62,691 bases of DNA from Planctomycetaceae bacterium (GTDB lineage Bacteria > Planctomycetota > Planctomycetia > Pirellulales > Pirellulaceae), in the NCBI GenBank assembly GCA_002717145.1, contig PBCP01000049.1, positions 26,084-88,774 on the forward strand, read 5' to 3'. The notes below the pieces were generated by a model. That model had not been told where the DNA came from, searched no databases, and saw only the letters and a program-made list of their open reading frames with translations. This document shows, one piece after another, positions 36,166 through 45,600 of the stretch. Each line of letters starts with the position of its first letter. The stretch's first letter is position 1. Both the position numbers and the translations under genes were made by a program.

Positions 36166-37134
36166 ATGATTAAGTGTGGTGTAATTGGACTTGGACGTTT
36201 TGGGCGTTTACATTCGTTGACACTACGTTCACTGGAGAATGTTGAATTGACAGCGATTGTCGCCCGTCGTCAGCAAAGTGTCGACTTGCTCCTCAAGGAA
36301 ATCCCGGAGACAACAGGTTACACCGATCTGGATCAGGCAATTGAATCATCCGGTGCAACTGCCTGGATCGTTGCCTGCACCACCAGCCAACACGTTACTG
36401 TCACCCGGAGACTCCTTGAAGCCGGACACCACGTCTTACTGGAGAAACCAATCGCTGATGATTTGCAGGAGGCTGAGCAACTCGCAGACCTGGTAAAAGA
36501 AGATTCTTCCAACTTAATGCTAGGGCACATCCTTCTCTTCAACAGCGAATTCAAATCCCTACGTCAGGAAGTTGCCAATCGGCCTTCGCTCACTCATCTG
36601 GATGCGGTTCGCCATCGCCCTGCATCGATTGTCAAAGATTTTGCAGGTGAAAATCCATTACACGCTGCCATGGTCCATGACCTCTACTGCGCTCAGGCTT
36701 TGACCGATGCTCAGCAGCCTCGGAGCTTCAGTTGCCAATACCACCTCACCCCCGACGGTCAAATAGACCTGGCCAATGCCCAAATCATCTGGCCCTCGGG
36801 ATTCCTGGCTCGCTTCAGCGCAAGTTTCATGACCCCAGCCGGCATGCCCCCCAGAGGTTTTGACCGTCTAGAGGTTTTCGGGGATGGTTGGGCAGCGCGG
36901 CTTTCACCTAACCCGCGTCCGATCGAAGTCTGGAACGATCAACAAGCCCAATGGCCCTTAGCCTTAGAAATCATGGCTGACCAAACCAATGCGACGGGAA
37001 TGATGGTCGAGGAACAACGGTGTTTTCTAAGGGTGGTCAACGGCGAGCAGGCTGTCCCTGTCGGAGCTCGTTATGAGGACGGCCTTCAGGTTCAACGTTG
37101 GATGAACGAATTAGACCGAGTCGCCGTCCGGTAA
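36166..37134 (+). CDS. Gfo/Idh/MocA family oxidoreductase
   Basis: A 322-residue cytoplasmic NAD(P)-dependent oxidoreductase. The Rossmann fold begins MIKCGVIGLGRFGRLHS (G-x-G-x-x-G at 8-13), and the hallmark HVLLEKPIADD (Glu-Lys-Pro, about residues 89-99) follows. The C-terminal half (HDLYCAQAL, GFLARFSASFM, RLEVFGDGWAARL) forms the substrate-binding beta-sheet. GGAAGAG lies five bases before the ATG. Its place 15 bp after a sulfatase suggests it oxidises a desulfated sugar or its derivative. The last 24 bases overlap the 3' end of the convergent DUF454 gene. Confidence 0.9.
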   Translation: MIKCGVIGLGRFGRLHSLTLRSLENVELTAIVARRQQSVDLLLKEIPETTGYTDLDQAIESSGATAWIVACTTSQHVTVTRRLLEAGHHVLLEKPIADDLQEAEQLADLVKEDSSNLMLGHILLFNSEFKSLRQEVANRPSLTHLDAVRHRPASIVKDFAGENPLHAAMVHDLYCAQALTDAQQPRSFSCQYHLTPDGQIDLANAQIIWPSGFLARFSASFMTPAGMPPRGFDRLEVFGDGWAARLSPNPRPIEVWNDQQAQWPLALEIMADQTNATGMMVEEQRCFLRVVNGEQAVPVGARYEDGLQVQRWMNELDRVAVR

Positions 37135-37533
37135 TTTTTCCGGCGAGCGTGCCACGGGTAATCGCCAAATCACCACTACACCAATGGTGGCCAGTATCAC
37201 GACCAACGAACGCAGCCAGTTGATCGCTGGTCCAAAATAGACTGTCAGACCAACCGAAATCGCAACCACAAGAATCGCTTTAGCCTTCACATTACTACGT
37301 ACACCACCAAGATCTTCCCAGTCTGTCAGAATCGGCCCGAACATCTTAGACCTTCGCAGTCTCGCATTTAGTTTTGGTGACGACCGCAGCAAAAGAAAAC
37401 TTGTAAGCAACAAGAAGGGTGTCGCTGGCAGGCCGGGTAGCAGAGCGCCGAGGCAACCCAGAGCAAAGCAAATCCCAGCCATGGCCAGCAGGCCGACTTT
37501 CTTAATTCCGACAACAACGTTTGGCGGTGACAA
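37111..37533 (-). CDS. DUF454/YbaN family inner membrane protein
   Basis: A 140-residue membrane protein with the DUF454 core: a G-x-x-G-x-LLPGLPATPFLLLTSFLLLRSSP block (about 25-53), then RLRRSKMFGPILTDWEDLGGV, which resembles the family's conserved 'W...G.I....K' stretch, and two C-terminal spans. It has three to four membrane segments in total. The start is TTG at 37533, supported by AGGAG ten bases upstream; no ATG lies in the N-terminal region. The convergent oxidoreductase gene overlaps its end by 24 bases. Function of the family is not known. Confidence 0.82.
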   Translation of the reverse strand: MSPPNVVVGIKKVGLLAMAGICFALGCLGALLPGLPATPFLLLTSFLLLRSSPKLNARLRRSKMFGPILTDWEDLGGVRSNVKAKAILVVAISVGLTVYFGPAINWLRSLVVILATIGVVVIWRLPVARSPEKLPDGDSV

Positions 37534-37603
37534 CTAAAACTTGCTCCTGAGAATTTGATTAACGAATGGGCTGCTATTAAACCAAAATATATACCGGACT
37601 CTT

Positions 37604-37625
37604 AATGTATAATAAATAATACATT
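37604..37625 (+). promoter_or_regulatory. Inverted repeat overlapping a consensus -10 box
   Basis: Perfect 7-base arms AATGTAT and ATACATT flank an 8-base A+T spacer. The sequence TATAAT (37608-37613) lies inside the left arm and spacer, 50 bases before the PSCyt/PSD1 ATG at 37664. The layout fits a promoter with an overlapping operator, though no good -35 is seen. Confidence 0.4.
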
Positions 37626-37663
37626 CAAAAATATATTCAAATCCCGCCAGCATATCTCTCAAT

Positions 37664-40600
37664 ATGACAATGCAATTCCCGCTTAATTACGGACTACTAT
37701 TAGCATCTGTAGTGCTCTTCCATTCAGTGTCTAGTGCGCAAGAATCACAGGCTACTGCGGAATCAAACAGGGACCGAGATGGACTAGATTTCTTTGAAGC
37801 CAAAATCAGACCGATGCTGATAAAGCATTGTTATGAATGCCACAGCGCCGAAGCGGTTGCAAAGAACAAGCTCAAGGGCGGACTATTTCTGGATACACGC
37901 GCCGCCTCACTCAAAGGTGGTGAAAGTGGCCCAGCGGTCGTCCCCGGCAAACCGGATGAGAGCCTGTTAATTTCAGCGTTGAAACACGAGAGTTTTGAAA
38001 TGCCACCTGCGGAGAAACTCCCCGACGAAATCATCAGTCATTTTACGCACTGGATAAAAATTGGCGCTCCTGACCCTCGCGAAGGAGACGCCATTGCAAC
38101 TGCCGAAATAGATATCGAACAGGGCCGACAACACTGGGCCTTTCAGCGATTGCAGAAATCCCAATTACCAACGGTTAAAAACGAGTCCTGGGTACGCAAT
38201 GACATCGACAGGTACGTGCTGGCGCGTCAGGAGGAAAAGGGAATCGCTCCCAATCCGGTGGCGTCATACCGAACATTGATTCGACGAGTTTACTTCGACT
38301 TAATTGGACTCCCCCCAAGCCCTGAAGCCGTCGGGCAATTCATTCGTGAAGCGGAACTCGATTTCGACTCAGCGTATTCGAACCTGCTTGATCAATTACT
38401 CGAGGATGAACACTTTGGTGAACGTTGGGCTCGGCATTGGCTGGACGTTGTTCGTTTTGCAGAAAGCAACGGCTACGCGTTCGACAAGGACCGTCCTAAT
38501 GCGTGGCACTACCGAGACTGGGTCATTCAGGCTTTCAATAAGGATCTACCGTATGACCAGTTTCTCAATGCTCAGTTGGCTGGAGACATTGGTACCAACA
38601 TCGACGTGAAAACGACCTCTGAATTCACGACTGCCAAGACAAATCTTGCGGCCACAGGCTTTTTGGTTGCCGGACCATTTACATCTCAGCAGACGCAAAA
38701 AGAACGAGAACGCAGCCGCTACGAGCAGCTTGACGATATCGTCAGTACGCTTGGCACATCCGTTTTGGGACTCACCGTCGGCTGCGCCCGATGTCACAGC
38801 CACAAGTTCGATCCACTTCCTAAACACGATTACTACCGGTTCGTAGCGAATTTTGCTGAAGTAGGCAGTGCCGACATTCAGCTGAATTCGAAACCCGAAG
38901 AGTTTCTCTCGGCGATGAAAATCTACAATGATGCTCATACACCTTTGGCCTCTGCACTCAATCAGTACGTGATCGACACACTTCCGAAGAACTTTGAGCA
39001 ATGGGTAAAGTCAGCGTCGCCAACTCCAGAAACCGGTTTGATTACTCAATCACCCTGGTATTCTGCTTCTGGTTTTCAGGCAACCGACGCTCACCAGGCA
39101 TGGGAAACTCCATTTGAGCCCGAACAGGGAGTCGACCTCACGGCCTCCTACAGGGAAGGTACCATCGTTTGGAACGAACAGAAAGCATGGAACGATGAAA
39201 AACGCATCAGCTTCGAACAGGTCCCCAATTCGGCACAATACAGCTTTCGCAAAATTACGTCGCCTGTTGCTCAAACAGCCTCGCTGTCATTTTCTACCAC
39301 CAGCAATATAACGATCTGGGTAAATCAATCAGAAGTCTTACGAGCTAAAGAAGCAGCCGATAAGACACCCAGTCAATACAGACTTCGTATTCCCTTGAAG
39401 CAGGGCGAAAATCAACTGCTTATCAAATCCTCAGGCAGTCAGGCCATAGCAGAATTCACATCTTCCATCATGACGCGAGCCAGCCAACCGCTTGCCAACT
39501 TTGGCAGTTGGTTTCATCTTGGGCCGTTCAAGGCAACAAATCATAACGAAGCGTTTGGAACAGTTTACCCACCTGAAGACAAAATTGACCTCGAAGCAAC
39601 TTATGAAGGCGGATTGCAATGGGAAGAACATGCCGACTGGGAGGACGGAACGGCTCACAATGACCTGTTAAGCGGAGAAAACAGCGCTAACTTCCTATAC
39701 CGCGTTATTGAGTCCTCTTCGCCGCAACCCGTCCATTTATCACTAGGCAGTGATGACGGAATTCAGGTTTGGGTTAACGGCCGCAAGGTTCTCAATAAAA
39801 ACGTAGGACGAAACGATGCGAAGGCTGATCAGGAGAAGTTAACAGTTCAATTGAGTCAGGGACGTAACGAAATCCTGCTTAAAATCTCCAATGGCGGTGG
39901 GAAGACCGGTTTTTACTTCAAGGCCACCCATGGAAAAGAGCCCGATGACGTGCGCAACATCCTGGCCCTTAGCCTGGAGAAACGCAACGCCGGCCAAAAC
40001 AAAAGGTTGCTGGACTGGTACAAGGGTTATGATCAGGGTTTCCTAGCGTTGGAAAAACCAGTGAAATTCCATGAGTTATCCCGCCCATCACCTAACAACA
40101 TCCCTGTTTTCGCTGCCAAAACACGTGGCAGCACCTATCAATTCGGGGAAGACACCTACAAAGTCTATCACCTTCGCCGTGGCAATGTCGACAACAAAGA
40201 AAGCCTCGCAGATCCGGGGTTCCTACAAGTCTTAACCGATGCCGAGAAGGATGAAATCTTTTGGACAACTGATGCTAACACGCTTGAAAATCCACTTTCG
40301 GGGCGGGAGACCCTGGCAAACTGGCTCACCGATGAAGAACTGGGAGCCGGCCATTTAGCAGCCCGAGTGCTGGTCAATCGACTCTGGTACCATCACTTCG
40401 GAAGGGGGCTTGTTGCCACTCCCAGTGATTTCGGTACGCGAGGGGAACTTCCCAGCCATCCACATTTACTCGATTTCCTGGCACAAACTCTGATCGAAAA
40501 CCAATGGCGTATGAAGCCTATCCATAAACTGATCATGAGTAGTGCCACCTATATGCAAGGCAATGCACAATCTGATACCGGGTTGCGCGAGGATCCTGAA

Positions 40601-41128
40601 AACCTTTTAATTTGGCGAAGGGCTTCCAAGCGTCTTGAAGCGGAAATCATACGCGACTCGATTTTAACCATGAGCGGAACCATTGACCTATCACACTACG
40701 GAAAAGGAACTCTGGACTCTCGCAGCAACCGTCGCAGCATATACTTCACGGTAAAGCGGGGACAACTAATTCCACTGTTGAAGTTGTTTGACGCCCCTGA
40801 TGCGATGCAGGGCATCGCAACACGTGAACAAAGCACGGTCGCACCACAGGCTCTGGCCTTACTAAATTCTCCACTCATCCGGGATTACGCTTCAAATTTC
40901 GCTGCTCAAGTACGCCCCAACGCGGATATCCCCAACGAGCAGGTAATAACCTCTGCCTATGAACTGGCGCTATCGCGCCCCGCCTCCCCGGACGAACTAA
41001 CAACCATGAATCAATTCATCCAATCACAAACAGAGATGCGAGGCGGCGATGCCAATGCTCAACAGTTAGCTATCCGCGACTTCTGTCACCTTATTCTTTG
41101 CATGAATGAATTTGTCTATATCGATTAA
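37664..41128 (+). CDS. PSCyt1-DUF1549-DUF1553 (PSD1) protein with duplicated insert
   Basis: A 1154-residue secreted protein. After a signal peptide (to about residue 25) it has PSCyt1 with CYECH (C56-H60) and GGESGPAVVPGKPDE. DUF1549 includes HFGERWARHWLDVVRFAES and a second heme-type motif CARCHSHKFDP (C374-H378). Residues about 463-605 and 613-757 are two homologous beta-sandwich-like units (SPWYSASGFQATDAHQAW and GSWFHLGPFKATNHNEAF openings; IWVNQSEVL and VWVNGRKVL later), resembling carbohydrate-binding or PA14/NPCBM-like modules. DUF1553/PSD1 follows (ARVLVNRLWYHHFGRGLV, LFDAPDAMQG, APQALALLNSP). The DUF1501 partner starts 10 bp after the stop. Envelope location is firm; the reaction is unknown. 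Confidence 0.94.
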   Translation: MTMQFPLNYGLLLASVVLFHSVSSAQESQATAESNRDRDGLDFFEAKIRPMLIKHCYECHSAEAVAKNKLKGGLFLDTRAASLKGGESGPAVVPGKPDESLLISALKHESFEMPPAEKLPDEIISHFTHWIKIGAPDPREGDAIATAEIDIEQGRQHWAFQRLQKSQLPTVKNESWVRNDIDRYVLARQEEKGIAPNPVASYRTLIRRVYFDLIGLPPSPEAVGQFIREAELDFDSAYSNLLDQLLEDEHFGERWARHWLDVVRFAESNGYAFDKDRPNAWHYRDWVIQAFNKDLPYDQFLNAQLAGDIGTNIDVKTTSEFTTAKTNLAATGFLVAGPFTSQQTQKERERSRYEQLDDIVSTLGTSVLGLTVGCARCHSHKFDPLPKHDYYRFVANFAEVGSADIQLNSKPEEFLSAMKIYNDAHTPLASALNQYVIDTLPKNFEQWVKSASPTPETGLITQSPWYSASGFQATDAHQAWETPFEPEQGVDLTASYREGTIVWNEQKAWNDEKRISFEQVPNSAQYSFRKITSPVAQTASLSFSTTSNITIWVNQSEVLRAKEAADKTPSQYRLRIPLKQGENQLLIKSSGSQAIAEFTSSIMTRASQPLANFGSWFHLGPFKATNHNEAFGTVYPPEDKIDLEATYEGGLQWEEHADWEDGTAHNDLLSGENSANFLYRVIESSSPQPVHLSLGSDDGIQVWVNGRKVLNKNVGRNDAKADQEKLTVQLSQGRNEILLKISNGGGKTGFYFKATHGKEPDDVRNILALSLEKRNAGQNKRLLDWYKGYDQGFLALEKPVKFHELSRPSPNNIPVFAAKTRGSTYQFGEDTYKVYHLRRGNVDNKESLADPGFLQVLTDAEKDEIFWTTDANTLENPLSGRETLANWLTDEELGAGHLAARVLVNRLWYHHFGRGLVATPSDFGTRGELPSHPHLLDFLAQTLIENQWRMKPIHKLIMSSATYMQGNAQSDTGLREDPENLLIWRRASKRLEAEIIRDSILTMSGTIDLSHYGKGTLDSRSNRRSIYFTVKRGQLIPLLKLFDAPDAMQGIATREQSTVAPQALALLNSPLIRDYASNFAAQVRPNADIPNEQVITSAYELALSRPASPDELTTMNQFIQSQTEMRGGDANAQQLAIRDFCHLILCMNEFVYID

Positions 41129-41138
41129 TAGCAAGATT

Positions 41139-42587
41139 ATGAATTACGACCACCATCTCACCACAAGCAATAATCGCCGCCAATTCCTGGCCAAAGCAGG
41201 TTTAGGATTTGGAAGTCTGGCATTGACCGACCTTCTTCAACAGGAAGGCGTGGTTCGGGCTGAAGAAAGTGACAATCCATTGGCCGAACGATCTTCACAT
41301 TACAAGCCAAAGGCTAAAGCCATTATCTGGCTATTCCAGACTGGCAGCCCAAGTCAGGTCGATACGTTTGATTACAAGCCTGAACTTGGAAAAAGAGACG
41401 GCCAAGCGTTGGCCGGTGCTGACCCCAAGACCGGGTTCTTTACCACCAGCGGAAAATGCTTGAAGTCACCATTCAAATTCAGTCAACATGGTGAATCTGG
41501 CGCCTGGATCTCCGAGATCTTTCCCAACATTTCTAAACATGCTGACGATATTGCCTTTGTTTATTCCTGTCATTCACAATCCAACAATCACACGCCGGCT
41601 ATGTTGGAGTTAAATGGCGGCATGATTCGTCAGGGTTTCCCAAGCATGGGGTCATGGATGAGTTACGGATTGGGAAGTTCCAATTCCAATTTACCCTCGT
41701 ACGTTGTGATGCACGGAACAAAACCCCGAGGTGGTGACCCGATTTGGTCCTCGGGTTTTCTTCCCTCGGTTTATCAGGCCACATCACTGGACCCTCGAGC
41801 CGCCAAGCCGATTGACAATCTAGAGCAGCTTAAGGACCTTACAGGTGGCAAACAACGCTCTCTCTTAGATGCGCTCAATCGAGCTAATCGAAAACATGCC
41901 GAATCACGCCCCTTCGATCGCGACTTAAATGCCAGGCTCGAGTCGTTTGAGCTTGCTTATCGCATGCAAAGCGCTGCCCCTGAGGCATTTGATATTGCTC
42001 AGGAACCCGAATACATCCATGAAATGTATGGGCTTAACCGAAATGAATCCAAGGATTACGGTCGTCAATGCCTTCTGGCCCGTCGTTTGATTGAGCGCGG
42101 CGTTCGATTTGTGCAGGTATTCGCATCGGTTCCTAGCACTCCGGGAGGCGGCGTTAGTGACGTCCCCTGGGACGGTCACAGTGATATCAAAATAAATCAC
42201 AGCACCTGCGCCTCGACTGTCGACCAACCGACTGGTGCACTTCTCACGGATCTAAAGCAACGAGGGCTGCTTGAAGACACGATCGTGATTTACGGAGGCG
42301 AATTCGGTCGCACCTCGGATTCACAGGGAAGTGCCGGACGGGACCATAACCCTAACGCCTTTACAACCTGGTTTGCCGGCGGTGGATTTAAAGGAGGGGC
42401 ACAACACGGGGCGACTGATGAATTCGGGTACAAATCCGTTGAACAACGAGTCACAGCGCATGACATTCACGCGACCATCCTGCATCAAATGGGAATCAAC
42501 CACGAAAAACTCACGTACCGGTTTAACGGCCGGGACTTCCGTTTGACGGATGTGGCAGGCGAAGTGTTACACGACATCCTTTCCTAA
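41139..42587 (+). CDS. DUF1501 protein, Tat-exported
   Basis: A 482-residue DUF1501 protein. I placed the start at 41139, after the stop of the PSCyt/PSD1 gene; an upstream ATG at 41106 lies inside that gene. The Tat motif is NNRRQFLAKAGLGFGSLAL. Hallmarks include WLFQTGSPSQVDTFDYKPEL, GSWMSYGLGSSNSNLPSYVV, RQCLLARRLIERGVRFVQVF, DVPWDGHSDIKINH, DTIVIYGGEFGRTSDSQ and the C-terminus HEKLTYRFNGRDFRLTDVAGE. It belongs to the same subgroup as the 21026 and 58647 copies, all of which are paired with a PSCyt/PSD1 gene. Function unknown. Confidence 0.94.
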   Translation: MNYDHHLTTSNNRRQFLAKAGLGFGSLALTDLLQQEGVVRAEESDNPLAERSSHYKPKAKAIIWLFQTGSPSQVDTFDYKPELGKRDGQALAGADPKTGFFTTSGKCLKSPFKFSQHGESGAWISEIFPNISKHADDIAFVYSCHSQSNNHTPAMLELNGGMIRQGFPSMGSWMSYGLGSSNSNLPSYVVMHGTKPRGGDPIWSSGFLPSVYQATSLDPRAAKPIDNLEQLKDLTGGKQRSLLDALNRANRKHAESRPFDRDLNARLESFELAYRMQSAAPEAFDIAQEPEYIHEMYGLNRNESKDYGRQCLLARRLIERGVRFVQVFASVPSTPGGGVSDVPWDGHSDIKINHSTCASTVDQPTGALLTDLKQRGLLEDTIVIYGGEFGRTSDSQGSAGRDHNPNAFTTWFAGGGFKGGAQHGATDEFGYKSVEQRVTAHDIHATILHQMGINHEKLTYRFNGRDFRLTDVAGEVLHDILS

Positions 42588-42613
42588 ACACCAGCTATTT
42601 AACGGTCTCCAAA

Positions 42614-42643
42614 TTGAGCTCACCAGTGAATGCCGGCTAAAAT
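42614..42643 (+). promoter_or_regulatory. Candidate promoter giving a leaderless start
   Basis: TTGAGC (42614-42619), an 18-base spacer and TAAAAT (42638-42643) place the expected transcription start at or next to the ATG at 42650. An AAAGGT between box and ATG is too close to act as a normal ribosome site. Confidence 0.4.
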
Positions 42644-42649
42644 AAAGGT

Positions 42650-45600
42650 ATGAATAAGACATACCATTTTCTTGCCCTGCTTTTACTTGGATTCCAATGT
42701 TTTGACGGCGAGGCATTGGCTGAGCCCAATGGCAATCGATTTACTCACCTGACTGACCGAAATCCCTATTACGTACATCAGAAATTCCCTCGCCTTATCA
42801 CCCCTCAATGGGTAGGGGAAGACGATGTTGACGCCGTCGTCATTCTTTCCATCGATGACATGCGTAACCCAGCCGCCTACGAAGGATATCTACGGCCCAT
42901 TCTGAACCGACTCCACGAAATCGAAGGGCGCGCTCCGGTGAGCATATTCACCAATTCCGTCCAACCTACGGATCCTCAATTACAGTCATGGCTTAAAGAG
43001 GGACTGAGTCTGGAAGTGCATACTATTGACCATCCTTGCCCTTGCCTCAATGGCGGTGACTTTGCCCGCGCTAAGAGTACGTATGACCGCTGTGTCGACT
43101 TGATGGCCTCCATACCAAACAGTAAGGCTGTTGCCTTTCGCATGCCATGCTGCGATTCACTCAACACCCCCAGCCCCCGCTTTTGGTATGAAATCTTTGC
43201 CAAGACGACACAAGCCGGCAACCATCTGGCCATTGATTCTTCCGTTTTCAACGTCTTTACAGCCGGGGACCCTGAATTAACTGCCGACATCACAACCCGT
43301 GAAGAAGGAACCTCTCGCTTTCAGTACTACCTTCCATTTGATTCCTTCGTTAATACGATCGAAAACTATCCCTATCCATTCGTGCAGGCAGGTGTGTGCT
43401 GGCAGTTCCCTTGCGTTGTCCCAAGTGACTGGGAAGCTCAAAACATACATCGATCTAATAACCCGGACACCGTGCGTGATATGAAGCTGGCGCTCGACGC
43501 CACCGTTATCAAGAAGGGGGTCTACCCGCTTGTTTTTCATCCTCACGGCTGGATTCGCAATGACCAAATTGTGGAATTAATAAATCACGCTCATTCCAAA
43601 TACGGAAAACGGGTCAAATTTCTGTCGTTTAGGGATTGCCTGCAACGGATCAACCAACACTTGTTAAATGGCAGTTCATTGCGAGCCGAAAATGGTGAGG
43701 AGAATGGAGTTCGCCTTATCGATCTCAATAATGACAACTTCATGGACGTTGTCATAGGCAATGAAGAGCAACGGCTGACCCGAATTTACGAACCGAAATC
43801 AAACACATGGAAGGAAACCCCCTTCCCCGCACCAATCAAAGATTCTCACGCACAATTCTTTTCAGCCGATCAGGGAAAGGAAGCCGGCGTTTGGGTGAAT
43901 GACGATCAAACGACGGGAGCGTGGATATTTCGGCAGGGGCGTTGGACTAATTCGGCTGCACACATTAAGAATCGCGATTCTTGGAAAACCAGTGCGAACG
44001 GAATTGACCGCGGACTGCGATTTCGTGACCTGAATGACGATGGCACGTCCGAACTGATCACAAATTCAGGAGGCGTTTTCCACTGGGAGAATAACTCATG
44101 GATTCCAACCGCGTTCACCTTGCCCAACAATTTACAGTTTGTCACAGAAAACGGTTCTGATAACGGCTTGCGATTTGTCGACGTGAACAGTGATGGATTT
44201 GACGACCTGCTCCAGTCGAACAGCCGCGGGTACAACCTGTATTTGTTCGAAACCGATAAGACTGGATGGGCGATTAAGGCATTAGAAGGGCAACGACCAA
44301 CGGACACAGACGTACCAATCATTGCATTGGGGGGAACCAATAACGGAGCCTGGTTTAGTCGCGAACACCTGTGGGTTCAAAATGAATTTACCCAAAACCT
44401 GCCGGCGTTGGTGGACCGCCGAAGCTTTGACCAGCTTCTCTCGGATATCCCGCCTCTCCCTAAATCTCCCGAGGATTCACTTAACAGCATCCAGACGATT
44501 CCCGGATTCAAAGTGGAACTCGTTGCTGCCGAACCTCTCGTCATGGACCCGGTCGCCTTTGATTGGGGCGTCGATGGCAGGCTGTGGGTTGTTGAAATGG
44601 CGGACTACCCGCTGGGACTCGATGATCGCGGAAAACCTGGCGGACGCATCAAATTCCTGGAAGACACAAATGATGATGGACAATACGATAAAGCAACATT
44701 GTTTGTGGAAGATCTGGGATTCCCGTCTGACATAATGACATGGAAAGAAGGAGTACTGGTAACCGCCGCACCCAACATTTGGTACTTCGAAGACTCTAAT
44801 GGCGATGGGAAGGCTGATGTGCGCACAGTCCTATTCGATGGGTTTGCAGAAGGCAATCAACAACATCGGGTAAACGGCCTTCGCTGGGGATTGGACAATT
44901 GGATTTATCTTGCCAATGGTGATAGCGATGGAACGGTTCACTCGATCAAGACGGATCATCACATCAATATCGCCGGCCGGGATCTGAAGATTCGTCCCGA
45001 TTCAGGTGAGATGATTGCTCTTTCAGGGGAAACTCAGCATGGACGCAATCGCGATGACTGGGGAAACTGGTGGGGAGCTAACAACTCAAATCCAATGTTC
45101 CAATTTGTTTTGACAGACCACTACCATGCTAGAAACCCTCACATAGCCCCGCCAGCTGGCCGGCACCCTGTTGCAACTCTACAAAACTCACCACTCTACC
45201 CCATCAGTCGGATAATGAGCCATTGGGAAGGCTATCGTCCGCCGCCGCCCGGCCAACCAAGTCGATTCACCTCTGCCTGCAGTACGATGATGTACCGCGA
45301 CAATCTATTAGGTGAGGGATTATCCCGTTCTGTTCTGATCAGTGAACCGGTGCACAACCTTATCCACCGCCGACAAATTGAGCAGGCTGGCCTGCTTATG
45401 CATTCAAACAAACCTGCAATTGAAGAAGAGTCAGAATTTATTCGCAGCAGCGACAGTTGGTTTCGCCCGACCACCATTCGGACAGGTCCTGACGGTGCCA
45501 TCTATTTTGCCGACATTTACCGCATTGTTATCGAACATCCCGAATGGATCGACGACCGGGCAGAGATGGAACTTAACCTCCGGGAAGGGGCAGATAAGGG

